DNA of 64,000 bases from Foetidibacter luteolus (GTDB lineage: Bacteria; Bacteroidota; Bacteroidia; Chitinophagales; Chitinophagaceae), in assembly GCF_009650435.1 (NCBI RefSeq), contig NZ_VVIP01000028.1, positions 79,052 through 143,051 on the forward strand. Reading direction: 5' to 3'. The notes beneath the pieces are model-generated. The model was given only the letters and a program-made list of their open reading frames with translations, was not told where the DNA came from and searched no databases. A program made the position numbers and the translations under genes. The stretch's first letter is position 1. Each line of letters begins with the position of its first letter. Below are positions 45,005-53,390 of this stretch, piece after piece.

Positions 45005-46261
45005 TCACTGCTTTTTCAATACCAGCTCTTCCATGGTGCCATAGTTTTCGTAGCTGCTGGTTACTACTTTATCGCCCGGTTCAAGGCCCTGCAGCACTTC
45101 GTAGTAATCTGTGTTCTGGTTGCCTAACTGAATGTTTACTTTATATGCGGTAGAGCCATCTTCTTTTACTTTAAATATCCAGTTACCGCCGGTTTGCTGG
45201 TAAAAACCTCCCTTGGGCAACAGCAGGCTTTGTCTTGCATCGCTCAATGCCAATACTATTTGCAGGGTTTGGCCACGGCGTATGCCTTTGGGCACTTTGC
45301 CTGTAAACTCCATATCAACCTGGAAACGGCCATTGGTAACCTGCGTGTACACTTTTTTAATTTCAAGCTGGTACGATGAATCGGCGAAGCTAAAAGTGCC
45401 TTTTAAGCCAGTGTAAATCCTTGAAATATAATGTTCGTCTACATCTACCCTTACTTTAAAGCCGCCCAGCACATCCAACTGGCCCAGGCGCTGGCCCTTG
45501 TTTTTGTTTTCGCCAATTTCAGCGTCAAGAGATGTTAATTGTCCGTCCACCGGCGCCCTAACAATAAGGTCGCCCACTTTTTTACGCATTACATTCAGCG
45601 CATTCTGAGAGCCCTGGTAGCTTTGTTTGGCCTGATCCATCTGCTGCTCTGTGCTAACAGAGTCCTGTACCAGTATCCTTTCAGAGAGTTTCTTTTTTTC
45701 CCTCTGGTAGTTGTAATCTATTTCAGATTTCCTGAATTCCTGTTCACCAATAGCTTTTTTCTCATACAGGCTCTTATTCAGTTTGTAAAGGCGTTCTGCC
45801 TCATTGTAAGAGCTGTTGGCTTCTGCCATCTGGTTTAAACGGCTTACGGTATTTTGCTGGGCCGCATTGCGGGAAATCTGCATTTGCGTAAGCAGGTTAT
45901 ATACAGATGTTTCCTGGTTTACCAGGCTCAGTTCAAGGTCTGTATTGCTCAGGCGCAAAATAGGCTGGTCTTTTTTCATAATCGCGCCGTCTTCTACATA
46001 CTTCTCTTCAACCCTGCCGCCTTCCTGGGCATCCAGGTAAATAGTGGTAAGTGGCAGCACAACACCGTTAACGGGTATAGATTCCTGGAACACGCCTTTT
46101 TTAACCTCGCTTACCGTAATACGTTCTGTATCCACATTCAACCTGGATTTGCCGGAAGTAAAATAATAACTGCTTACCAGCAAAGCCACCAGCGCCACAA
46201 TACCGCCAATCGTCAACAACTTTTTCGTGGTCCATTTTTTCTTTTGAATAACTCTGTCCAT
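45005..46261 (-). CDS. Efflux transporter periplasmic adaptor subunit (MacA/HlyD-like)
   Basis: A 418-residue membrane fusion protein starting at 46261; a longer frame exists upstream but its residues do not look coding. An N-terminal inner-membrane helix (KLLTIGGIVALVALLVSSYYF) precedes a lipoyl-like half (TIYLDAQEGGRVEEKYVEDGAIM), a long alpha-helical hairpin (about 130-230), the second lipoyl half (VRAPVDGQLTSL), and beta-barrel and membrane-proximal domains (GDKVVTSSYENYGTMEELV at the end). With the following ATPase and FtsX permease it forms a MacAB-like tripartite exporter. The outer-membrane channel is not encoded here. Confidence 0.92.
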   Translation of the reverse strand: MDRVIQKKKWTTKKLLTIGGIVALVALLVSSYYFTSGKSRLNVDTERITVSEVKKGVFQESIPVNGVVLPLTTIYLDAQEGGRVEEKYVEDGAIMKKDQPILRLSNTDLELSLVNQETSVYNLLTQMQISRNAAQQNTVSRLNQMAEANSSYNEAERLYKLNKSLYEKKAIGEQEFRKSEIDYNYQREKKKLSERILVQDSVSTEQQMDQAKQSYQGSQNALNVMRKKVGDLIVRAPVDGQLTSLDAEIGENKNKGQRLGQLDVLGGFKVRVDVDEHYISRIYTGLKGTFSFADSSYQLEIKKVYTQVTNGRFQVDMEFTGKVPKGIRRGQTLQIVLALSDARQSLLLPKGGFYQQTGGNWIFKVKEDGSTAYKVNIQLGNQNTDYYEVLQGLEPGDKVVTSSYENYGTMEELVLKKQ

Positions 46262-46428
46262 TGTAATTGTATCTTTCTTGTTTGTTTTTTTAATAAGCAC
46301 CCGGTGTAGAAACACAAGGTCATAGTCACATGAGAAAAATCATCAGCACTAAACAATATATGAAAGCTGTGCCAACAGGTGCGGCAATTGAATAGCAATC
46401 AGTTATGAAATTTTTGGGGCTAAAAACT

Positions 46429-46540
46429 GTACCAAAGCGAACACAAACTGTCCGCTTTTGATACACTATACCAGAACAGGCAAAATAAAGTGCTTTATTT
46501 ACCAACGTTTTACGGTTTGGTACGTGAATGGTGTATAGTG
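46429..46540. promoter_or_regulatory. Interleaved inverted repeats between exporter and regulator
   Basis: GTACCAAA (46429-46436) is inverted as TTTGGTAC (46516-46523); CACTATAC (46464-46471) is inverted as GTATAGTG (46533-46540); a separate AAATAAAG / CTTTATTT hairpin sits at 46483-46500. The first two pairs interlock rather than nest. The block lies in the 569-bp divergent gap between the exporter and the NtrC-type regulator and could hold operator sites. The rest of the gap contains an R2 element and no gene. Confidence 0.55.
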
Positions 46541-46610
46541 AGTTGCCAATGAAGCAAATGTGAAGGTAACCTGTAAAAAACCGAACAAAAAGAAGTGCAG
46601 CCAAAGAAGT

Positions 46611-46675
46611 TTTATGGGCCCGGCAGCAGGATTTCTATGAGGCGTCCCTTGCGTCGCACTCTTGTACTTCCGGTA
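46611..46675 (+). repeat. R2 intergenic element
   Basis: TTTATGGGCCCGGCAGCAGG at left, CTATGAGGCGTCC, and CTTGCGTCGCACTCTTGTAC at right. It lies upstream of the regulator gene in the divergent gap. Confidence 0.85.
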
Positions 46676-46830
46676 ATGCTGCGCAGCAATGCAGCCCGGG
46701 TTTTAATTAAGGTTGCCCGGGCAACGGATTTATTTTGAAGGGGGGAAAACAGCTTGGTATTAAAGTATTATATTCCCTGATTATTTCCAGGGAAACCAGA
46801 TAAATCAGACTAAAATACAGGTAATAGAAC

Positions 46831-48192
46831 ATGAACTTAAAGAACGCCAGCGTACTGGTTATAGACGATGATACCGACGTACTTACCGCGGTTCGCCTGC
46901 TGATGAAAACAGAGGCTAAAGACATTACTACCGAAAAAAATCCCGAAAACATACGCAGCCTGTTAAGCAGGCAGCGCTACGATGTAATTCTGCTGGATAT
47001 GAACTTCAACAGTTCCATCAATACCGGCAACGAGGGCATTTTCTGGCTGCGCAAAATAAAAGAGCTGGGCTCTGATGCTGCGGTGATCATGATTACGGCT
47101 TACGGCGATATAGACCTGGCTGTACGCTCCCTGAAGGAAGGCGCGGCCGACTTTGTGGTTAAACCCTGGCATAACGAAAGGCTGATTGACACCATTAAAG
47201 ACGCTTTGAAAAAACGTGAATCCGGCAAAGCCAATACGCCCAAAGTAACGCAGGACAACATCATCGGCAGCGAACTGCTGGGCCAGAGCGAAGTAATGCA
47301 GGATATATTCTATAAAATTGAAAAGATTGCCCCCACCGATGCCAATATACTGATACTGGGTGAAAACGGCACCGGTAAAGACCTTATTGCCAAAGCCATA
47401 CACCAGTTTTCCCTGCGGGCTAAAAAGTCTTTTGTAAAAGTGGACGTGGGCGCTTTAACAGACAGCCTTTTTGAAAGTGAACTATTCGGCCACAAAAAGG
47501 GCGCTTTTACAGACGCCCGGGAAGACAGGATCGGCCGTTTTGAAACCGCCAGCGGCGGCACTTTGTTCCTGGATGAAATTGGCAATATATCCTTACGCCA
47601 GCAGGCCAAACTGCTAACCGTATTGCAAAACCGCCATATAACAAAACTGGGCTCTAACGAAGCCATACCGGTAGATATACGCCTTATTTGTGCCACCAAC
47701 GTACCCATGAGCGAACTGGCTAATGAAAACAAATTCAGGAAAGACCTTGTTTACCGCATTAATACCGTGGAGATAACTGTGCCCCCATTACGCCGCCGTG
47801 GTGACGATATCGGCATGCTGGCCAAGCATTTTGTAAAAATTTATACCGCCAAGTATATGAAGCCGGATATCGGGTTATCATACACAGCGCTGGAAAAACT
47901 AAAAACCTACCATTTTCCGGGCAATGTGCGGGAACTGCAATACACCATAGAGCGTGCCGTTATTATGGCTGAAGGCGATGAACTGCAGGCCCGCGACCTT
48001 ATTTTCTCTCCTATTGAAGCGCCACGCCAGGAAGAAGTGGTTAGCGTGGAGGACCTGAACCTGAGCGCCATTGAACGCAACACTATTTTAAAGGTGATTG
48101 AAAAGCACAATGGTAACATTACCAAAGCTGCAAAAGAACTGGGCCTTACCCGCACAGCACTGTACCGGAGGCTGAATAAATATGACATTTAG
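46831..48192 (+). CDS. Sigma-54-dependent Fis-family response regulator (NtrC type)
   Basis: A 453-residue regulator. The receiver domain has Asp56 in ILLDMNF and Lys111 in VVKPWHN. The AAA+ domain (about 145-380) has Walker A GENGTGKD (177-184) and Walker B LFLDEIGN (near 245). The sigma-54 contact loop reads GAFTDA (224-229) instead of the usual GAFTGA. A Fis-type HTH ends the protein (NITKAAKELGLTRTALYRRL). It is divergent from the MacAB-like exporter and probably controls it, but no cognate histidine kinase follows. Confidence 0.92.
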   Translation: MNLKNASVLVIDDDTDVLTAVRLLMKTEAKDITTEKNPENIRSLLSRQRYDVILLDMNFNSSINTGNEGIFWLRKIKELGSDAAVIMITAYGDIDLAVRSLKEGAADFVVKPWHNERLIDTIKDALKKRESGKANTPKVTQDNIIGSELLGQSEVMQDIFYKIEKIAPTDANILILGENGTGKDLIAKAIHQFSLRAKKSFVKVDVGALTDSLFESELFGHKKGAFTDAREDRIGRFETASGGTLFLDEIGNISLRQQAKLLTVLQNRHITKLGSNEAIPVDIRLICATNVPMSELANENKFRKDLVYRINTVEITVPPLRRRGDDIGMLAKHFVKIYTAKYMKPDIGLSYTALEKLKTYHFPGNVRELQYTIERAVIMAEGDELQARDLIFSPIEAPRQEEVVSVEDLNLSAIERNTILKVIEKHNGNITKAAKELGLTRTALYRRLNKYDI

Positions 48193-48195
48193 TAA

Positions 48196-48350
48196 GTACG
48201 AAGTACTTGGTGTAGCAGGTGGGTGATTTGCACGCAGGCTGTTAAAAGTACGATTTACGAAGTACGAAGTACCTTGGTGTAGCAGGTGGGTTATTTACAG
48301 GCAGGTTGTTATAAGTACGATTTACGAAGTACCTGCTGTTTATACCTTGC
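48196..48350. repeat. Tandem GTACGATTTACGAAGTAC-type repeat
   Basis: Two imperfect units of roughly 67 bp starting just after the regulator stop codon. Each contains GGTGTAGCAGGTGGGT, a GCAGGCTGTT-like word and GTACGATTTACGAAGTAC. The last word also occurs inverted near 1605-1630. Confidence 0.8.
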
Positions 48351-48452
48351 TATGTAACAAACCATTCATATTATTCTGTTGTGGCCTTCAAATGATGTTC
48401 AACCGGGGCCCTGCTGAATAACATTCCAATAGCCTGATGGCTGCGGAACAAC

Positions 48453-48651
48453 GTCATTAAGTTAATGAAGAAAGACTTTGTTCTTTGCGCCATAGGTGCT
48501 ACATGTTTGTAGAAATAGCATACAACAAGGGAATTATGCCGCATAGCGGCTACCCTTAAGCAACGATTGGGTAGCCACTCCGTGGCATCCGTGCATCTAA
48601 ATGATTTTGTTTCTACAAACAGGAAGCCCCGATGGGGCTTAACTTAATGAC
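48453..48651. mobile_element. R3 nested palindrome, MITE-like (copy 1)
   Basis: About 199 bp bounded by GTCATTAAGTTAA and TTAACTTAATGAC. Inside lie a second pair TGTTTGTAGAAA / TTTCTACAAACA and a central pair GGCTACCC / GGGTAGCC. No open reading frame is plausible. The outer ends match the element at 52822-52932, but the cores differ. Confidence 0.65.
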
Positions 48652-48653
48652 AT

Positions 48654-48735
48654 TGGGCTGCGGGATAGAAGCGGAAAGCCCGCAACCACCGGAGCCTTAG
48701 CACAGGTGGTGAGGACTTGCAGCGGATAGCCCGGA
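48654..48735 (+). repeat. R5 element, copy 1
   Basis: AAGCGGAAAGCCCGCAACCA, then GTGGTGAGGACTTGCAGCGG, then ATAGCCCGGAC. Its reverse complement closely matches 63645-63735. The GCGGAAAGCCCG core is shared with R1. It joins directly onto the right end of the R3 element. The surrounding 48193-48869 gap shows no gene. Confidence 0.75.
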
Positions 48736-48869
48736 CAACAGTACCGGCCAGGGTATCTACTGCTGAGAGCCCCAAATAAAAATCATCTTTTTATGCGCAG
48801 CATAAACACCGTGCCCAAAGCCGGCTAAACATTACCGCTCTGTACATGTACTTAAACCGGTGCCTGCCT

Positions 48870-49745
48870 CTATACCCTTCTTATATCTACCTGCACTTTC
48901 AATTGCTGGCTGCTGCTGCTGAAGAGTACGCCTTTCAGGGGCGCTATATCACCGTAATCCCTGCCCCAGCCAATGGTAATGTGCTGGTCGCCGGGCACCT
49001 GGTTGTTGGTGGGGTCGAACTCTGCCCAGCCCATCCCCGGAATGTACACGGCAAACCAGGCATGAGAAGCATCTACACCGGTAAGTTTTTCTTTGCCTTC
49101 GGGTGGCAGTGTTTCAATATAGCCGCTCATGTAACGGGCTGGTAAACCCATAGCCCTTATGCAGGCGATGGCCAGGTGGGCAAAATCCTGGCAAACACCT
49201 TTGCGTTCCCGCATTACAACGGTTAAAGGTGTGGCGATAATGGTAAAGCCTGGTTTAAATTCAAAATCGTGGTGAATGCGGCGCATTAAATCCTGCGCTG
49301 CTTCAAACAGCGGGCGCCCGGCCGTAAAGGAACGCATGGCATAGGCGGCAATCTCTGCATCGGGGGTAGTAAACGCAGTATCCGCAATAAACTGCCGGGG
49401 CTCAAAAAGCTCGGGCCTCGCTTCGTTCATCTGTGTTAATGCTTCCTCCCAGGAGGTGTTGCGAAACAGGTCAATTTCGTAGTTGCTGTTGCTATGTATG
49501 CTAACTTCAGAAGATACAGTTATGCTGAGTTTACGGTGCTCCCTCTGTACGGCAAAATAAGTAACATGGTTGCCAAAAAAATCATCGTAGTGGTTAATCA
49601 CTTCCGGCTGTGGCGATATTTTTATACCAAAGCCCTGCTTGGTTTGCCGCATGGTATTACGTGGCGCCAGCCTGGCAATGTTGTGGCAAAAACTAACCGG
49701 CTCCCTGTAGTTGTATTCGGTGGTATGTGTAATAACGTAGTTCAT
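48870..49745 (-). CDS. Transglutaminase-like family protein
   Basis: A 291-residue protein with an N-terminal beta region (NYVITHTTEYNYREPVSF) typical of bacterial transglutaminase-like enzymes, then the catalytic domain: Cys in KGVCQDFAHLAIA (about residue 185), His in DASHAWFAVYI and Asp in WAEFDPTNNQ. It may act as a protease or crosslinker; the family is functionally diverse. Its start is preceded by a 14-bp tandem repeat. The HU-CCDC81-like gene lies 58 bp upstream on the same strand, so the two may be co-transcribed. Confidence 0.9.
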   Translation of the reverse strand: MNYVITHTTEYNYREPVSFCHNIARLAPRNTMRQTKQGFGIKISPQPEVINHYDDFFGNHVTYFAVQREHRKLSITVSSEVSIHSNSNYEIDLFRNTSWEEALTQMNEARPELFEPRQFIADTAFTTPDAEIAAYAMRSFTAGRPLFEAAQDLMRRIHHDFEFKPGFTIIATPLTVVMRERKGVCQDFAHLAIACIRAMGLPARYMSGYIETLPPEGKEKLTGVDASHAWFAVYIPGMGWAEFDPTNNQVPGDQHITIGWGRDYGDIAPLKGVLFSSSSQQLKVQVDIRRV

Positions 49746-49747
49746 GT

Positions 49748-49785
49748 TACGATGTGGGATGTACGATGTGGGATATATGATGTGA
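49748..49785. repeat. 14-bp tandem repeat at the transglutaminase start
   Basis: Two and a half units of TACGATGTGGGATG end 2 bp before the start codon. A related tandem with the unit TAYGATGTTAGATG is at 1774-1808. The leader and any ribosome-binding site of the transglutaminase must lie inside it. Confidence 0.8.
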
Positions 49786-49803
49786 AACCCACTCTACTGA
49801 TTG

Positions 49804-50706
49804 CTAAAATTTTCTCATCATTATCCTTGTTTTTAGCCTCGCCCCCAGCGAATCCCGCACACGGGAGGTATCTGACAATTGAATGGTCGTATCAATATAT
49901 AGCCTGTACCGGATAGCTGTGCCGTTTACCAGGCTGTCAAACGCTGCATTGCTGCCGGCAGCCAGCAACGCCTCTGTGCGGGTTACGGCGCTTTGCCTGT
50001 TAAGGGTTACATCGTAAATAAACTTATAACGGGCGGTACCTGCAGCAGGCTTAAGGCTAACGCTGTCAGGTTGTATAGCGCTGTCTGCCCTGGGCAGCGT
50101 ATCGTGCAATGGAGGCGATGTTACGGCCGAATCCGGCGTTACAGATGGCAAAGCATTGTCGGTGTCAACTGTTTTGCCTTTGCTAAAAAACATGCTGTAA
50201 ACACCCCATCCGGCGCCGGCAAGTATTAGCAGTATAATAATTACAGCCAGGGCAAAAACACCCCCGCGTTTTTGGCTGCGGCTGCCGGCCTGGCTTTCAG
50301 CCCTTTCTGCCTTATACCGGCGCCTGCTCTCTTCTTCTTTTGCCGCACTGCGTACCTGCTGCTTAAAGGATAGCTGGTTGTTGTTATCCAGCACCAGCTC
50401 ACCAAGCCCTTCAAGCATATAAGATTTGCTTATATTAATCCATTGCTTTGTTTCAATCAGGTAAGATTCTATATCGGCTGCTACCAGCGGCTTGGGCTTG
50501 CGCAGGTTATCCGCTATATAATCAATCAAGGCCGGTGTTGTTTCGGCTTTTTTATTGTAAACAAAATCTATTTTAGGAACGCTGGTAAAAGTATTGGCAT
50601 CGCTTACAAAGGGTTCGCCGGTAACCGTAAAGTCACCCACCTTCTCCAGCGAAACAGCTTTGTTAGCCAGCAAAAAATCGTGTATCAAATTATCGTACCT
50701 GTTCAC
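49804..50706 (-). CDS. HU-CCDC81-like N-terminal, single-pass membrane protein
   Basis: A 300-residue protein. The first about 120 residues contain two segments resembling the bacterial HU-CCDC81 domain pair (NLIHDFLLANKAVSLEKVG, then IADNLRKPKPLVAADIESYL). A charged linker, a transmembrane helix (about 149-170, FALAVIIILLILAGAGWGVY), a Pro/Asp/Thr-rich linker and a periplasmic beta-rich end follow. Related Bacteroidota proteins carry a C-terminal SPOR domain; the end here (KFIYDVTLNRQSAVTRTEALL) is a weak or atypical match. A cell-envelope or division-related role is a guess only. Confidence 0.68.
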   Translation of the reverse strand: MNRYDNLIHDFLLANKAVSLEKVGDFTVTGEPFVSDANTFTSVPKIDFVYNKKAETTPALIDYIADNLRKPKPLVAADIESYLIETKQWINISKSYMLEGLGELVLDNNNQLSFKQQVRSAAKEEESRRRYKAERAESQAGSRSQKRGGVFALAVIIILLILAGAGWGVYSMFFSKGKTVDTDNALPSVTPDSAVTSPPLHDTLPRADSAIQPDSVSLKPAAGTARYKFIYDVTLNRQSAVTRTEALLAAGSNAAFDSLVNGTAIRYRLYIDTTIQLSDTSRVRDSLGARLKTRIMMRKF

Positions 50707-50835
50707 TTAAGGGTATTTTGAAGGCAAAATAGGGAAAGTTGGCCATAACAGCTAATAGCCGTGCCGGCAACGGCCACTATCACCAGGCTTTTGGCCAGCG
50801 GAAAAGCAGGGCTTTGACTGCCCTGAAAGCAGCCC

Positions 50836-51016
50836 TGCAAAAGCAGCAACAGGTATAACCGCCGGGTGAGGGATTGAAGCGGTTACCCCGGTGAAGCCAT
50901 CGCAGCAGGGCTTTTGTGCCGGAGTAATAGCACAAGCGAGGAAAAGCAACTAAATGTTGCTTTGACGAAGGTTGCGAACGCAGTTCTGCCCGACCCCTTG
51001 CGATAGCTTGGGGGCA
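50836..51016 (+). repeat. R1 element interrupted by about 57 bp
   Basis: Left two thirds of R1 (GGTGAGGGATTGAAGCGGTT, then GGAGTAATAGC) and its right end (CCCGACCCCTTGCGATAGCT) are present, but the expected GGAAAG between them is replaced by about 57 bp containing the hairpin AAAGCAAC / GTTGCTTT. The 481-bp divergent gap between 50706 and 51200 otherwise holds no gene. Confidence 0.75.
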
Positions 51017-51199
51017 AACCCTGTTTTTTCTTAACGCCCACGCTGCAGCCCACAGGTTAAAGGTGGTTTTATTACCTGTTATAAAAACTTATCTTAGAAA
51101 CCAATTAACTTACATGGCATAAATTTCAAGGGAATTTTCTTTTGTTGCAATGCAGCAGGCATGGCGATAAATTTCTTATGATTAAAGTTGATAACAGCA

Positions 51200-52693
51200 A
51201 TGAAATCCATACTTGTTTTTGGTGCAGGCAAATCTGCCACGGTGTTGATAGACTACCTGAAGAAAACCATTGAAGAACAGGGTTGGGCGCTGGTGGTGGC
51301 AGACAGTAACCTGCAGGCTGCTAAAGAAAAAACCGGCAACCAGCCTGGCGCTAAAGCGGTTGAAGTAAACATTGGCAATGAGGCAGAACGCAGGGCCCTG
51401 GTGCAACAGGCAGACCTTGTAATTTCCCTTATGCCGCCGGTATTGCACCACCTGTTAGCAGCAGATTGCCTGCAGTTTAACAAACATTTCCTCACAGCTT
51501 CTTACGTGGATGAGAACATGCAAAAACTGGCCGCAGAGATTAAGCAGAAAAACCTGCTCTTCTTATGCGAAATGGGGCTTGACCCCGGCATTGACCACAT
51601 GAGCGCCATGCAACTGGTTAATAAGATTAAGCAGCAGGGCGGCGTAATAACCTCGTTTAAATCACACTGCGGCGGTTTAACCGCACCGGAAAGCGATGAC
51701 AACCCCTGGCGTTATAAGGTTAGCTGGAACCCCAGGAACATTGTTCTGGCAGGCAAAGCCGGCGCCCGATATAAAGAGAACGGTATAGAAACCACCAAAA
51801 CATACCAGCAGCTTTTCGACTTTACCAACCGGGTAGATGTGCCGGGGTTAAGAAGTTACTCATTTTATCCCAACAGAGATTCTTTAAGCTATATACCGCT
51901 GTACGGCCTGCAGCAGGCATCAACTTTTATACGTACCACTTTGCGACACCCCGAATTTTGTTTTGGATGGAAGAATGTAGTTGACCTGCATTTAACCAGT
52001 GAAGAAAAAGTATATGATACGGATGGCATGCCCCTCAAAACATTTTTTAAAACTCATTTTGAAAACAATGGTTTTGCCGAATGGTTTCGTGATATGCTGG
52101 CAGGCACACTTAAAACCACAAAACTGCTGATGCACTCTTTAGAGCGGTTAATGGAAATAGCCCTTAGCGAGGATGAAGAAGTACGTAAGGAAATGATGGT
52201 GGTAGATGAAAAAGGCAACCTTTGCAACCTTACGCTGGAAGATGTAAAAAATACCGCATCAGAAGCTGCGGCGGCGCACATGTACACTACTAAATTGGTT
52301 ATGGAGCAATTGATGTTCCTGGGCATGAACGATGAAACCCTTATTAATAAAGGCTTGTGCAGCGCGGCGGATGTTATGCAGTTTATACTGGAAACAAAAC
52401 TGGCATTGCAGCCGCACGATAAAGACATGATTGTTATGCTGCATGAATTTGAATACCTGCTGCACAACACACCCAGAAGCCTGCGTAGCAGCCTTGTAGT
52501 TAAGGGTAAAAACGCGGTGCATACGGCTATGGCCAAAACGGTAGGGCTGCCCCTTGGCATCGCGGCAAAACTTATTTTGCAGGGCATCATTACGGCTACC
52601 GGGTTGCACATTCCTACCGCTCCATCCATTTACGAACCCGTTCTGCAGGAACTGGCCCTGCACGACATATTGTTTATAGAGTATGAAGACTGA
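51200..52693 (+). CDS. Saccharopine dehydrogenase family protein
   Basis: A 497-residue protein from the ATG at 51200; an in-frame ATG at 51188 adds four residues. The N-terminal Rossmann motif is ILVFGAGKSATVL. The central GLDPGIDHMSAMQLV and CGGLTAPESDDNPWRYKVSW blocks match saccharopine dehydrogenase (Lys9-like) proteins of Bacteroidota and Proteobacteria. It probably catalyses an NAD(P)-dependent step of lysine/saccharopine metabolism, but alpha-aminoadipate genes are not nearby. An R2 repeat starts 23 bp past the stop. Confidence 0.9.
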   Translation: MKSILVFGAGKSATVLIDYLKKTIEEQGWALVVADSNLQAAKEKTGNQPGAKAVEVNIGNEAERRALVQQADLVISLMPPVLHHLLAADCLQFNKHFLTASYVDENMQKLAAEIKQKNLLFLCEMGLDPGIDHMSAMQLVNKIKQQGGVITSFKSHCGGLTAPESDDNPWRYKVSWNPRNIVLAGKAGARYKENGIETTKTYQQLFDFTNRVDVPGLRSYSFYPNRDSLSYIPLYGLQQASTFIRTTLRHPEFCFGWKNVVDLHLTSEEKVYDTDGMPLKTFFKTHFENNGFAEWFRDMLAGTLKTTKLLMHSLERLMEIALSEDEEVRKEMMVVDEKGNLCNLTLEDVKNTASEAAAAHMYTTKLVMEQLMFLGMNDETLINKGLCSAADVMQFILETKLALQPHDKDMIVMLHEFEYLLHNTPRSLRSSLVVKGKNAVHTAMAKTVGLPLGIAAKLILQGIITATGLHIPTAPSIYEPVLQELALHDILFIEYED

Positions 52694-52715
52694 GGCCCCG
52701 TTGGCTGAAAAGAAA

Positions 52716-52780
52716 TTTTTATGAGCCCGGCTTTGGGTACATCTATGAGGCGTCCCTTGCGTCGCACTCTTGTGCTCTAC
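52716..52780 (+). repeat. R2 intergenic element
   Basis: TTTTTATGAGCCCGGC at left, CTATGAGGCGTCC, and CTTGCGTCGCACTCTTGTGC at right. It starts 23 bp after the saccharopine dehydrogenase stop codon. Confidence 0.85.
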
Positions 52781-52805
52781 CGCTTTACGCAACAACTGAT
52801 TCTGC

Positions 52806-52960
52806 ATCCCACAGCACAATCTCATTAAGTTAAGGAAACGAATGTCAGGTTGAGCTTGTCGAAACCGGTTATACAAGTCATTTTTCACTAATCCGCCTTC
52901 GACAGGCTCAGGCTGACAGCTTAACTTAATGACATTGGCCCGCAGCATTGCGGGATACTC
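52806..52960. mobile_element. R3 nested palindrome, MITE-like (copy 2)
   Basis: Outer ends TCATTAAGTTAA (52822-52833) and TTAACTTAATGA (52921-52932) are the same as in copy 1. The inner inverted pair is TGTCAGGTTGAGCTTGTCGA / TCGACAGGCTCAGGCTGACA, unrelated to copy 1. Weaker symmetry (ATCCCACAGCACAAT / ATTGG...GCGGGAT) continues outside the ends to about 52806-52960. No gene is seen in the 361-bp gap. Confidence 0.65.
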
Positions 52961-53054
52961 GTTATCCGCTATGCAGCAATCATCTTCCCGGCTTTGTCAT
53001 ACTGCACAACAGATAACCAGCGTACACAGTTTCGCTATTCTTAAACCAACATGC

Positions 53055-53387
53055 ATGAAAAACTTCACAGTAACTATCGAAGAAGCGGCAGCCCAATTAT
53101 CCCGGGAAACAGGACACCGGTTTACAACCGTAATGCAAAATGGCACGATGAGCGTGGAGTATTACGCCCCAGATAAAGTTGACCTGCAAACGCCTCACAA
53201 GCAGGATGAGTTATATGTGATAGCAAGCGGTTCCGGCACTTTCTTCCGCGCCGGCCAAACTGTGCCCTGCAAAACCGGCGATGTATTGTTTGTGCCTGCC
53301 GGCGTTGAGCACCGCTTTGAAAACTTTACCGCCGACTTTGCTACCTGGGTTATCTTTTATGGTGCACACGGCGGGGAAAAGGAATAA
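53055..53387 (+). CDS. Small cupin-domain protein
   Basis: A 110-residue protein from the ATG at 53055, where the coding pattern begins; the longer frame upstream runs through repeat DNA. It has one cupin motif pair: the metal-binding His/Glu block HKQDELYVIASGSG and the later GDVLFVPAGVEHRFEN. No substrate can be assigned; it could be a sugar epimerase-like, dioxygenase-like or binding protein. It ends 3 bp from the stop of the convergent sirtuin gene. Confidence 0.82.
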   Translation: MKNFTVTIEEAAAQLSRETGHRFTTVMQNGTMSVEYYAPDKVDLQTPHKQDELYVIASGSGTFFRAGQTVPCKTGDVLFVPAGVEHRFENFTADFATWVIFYGAHGGEKE

Positions 53388-53390
53388 TAT

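Noticed and set aside
46369..46374. Sigma-54 promoter (TGGCAC on the minus strand) for the exporter
   Set aside because: The -24-like TGGCAC is present but the matching -12 GC at the right distance is absent (TCAT instead), so it is not supported.
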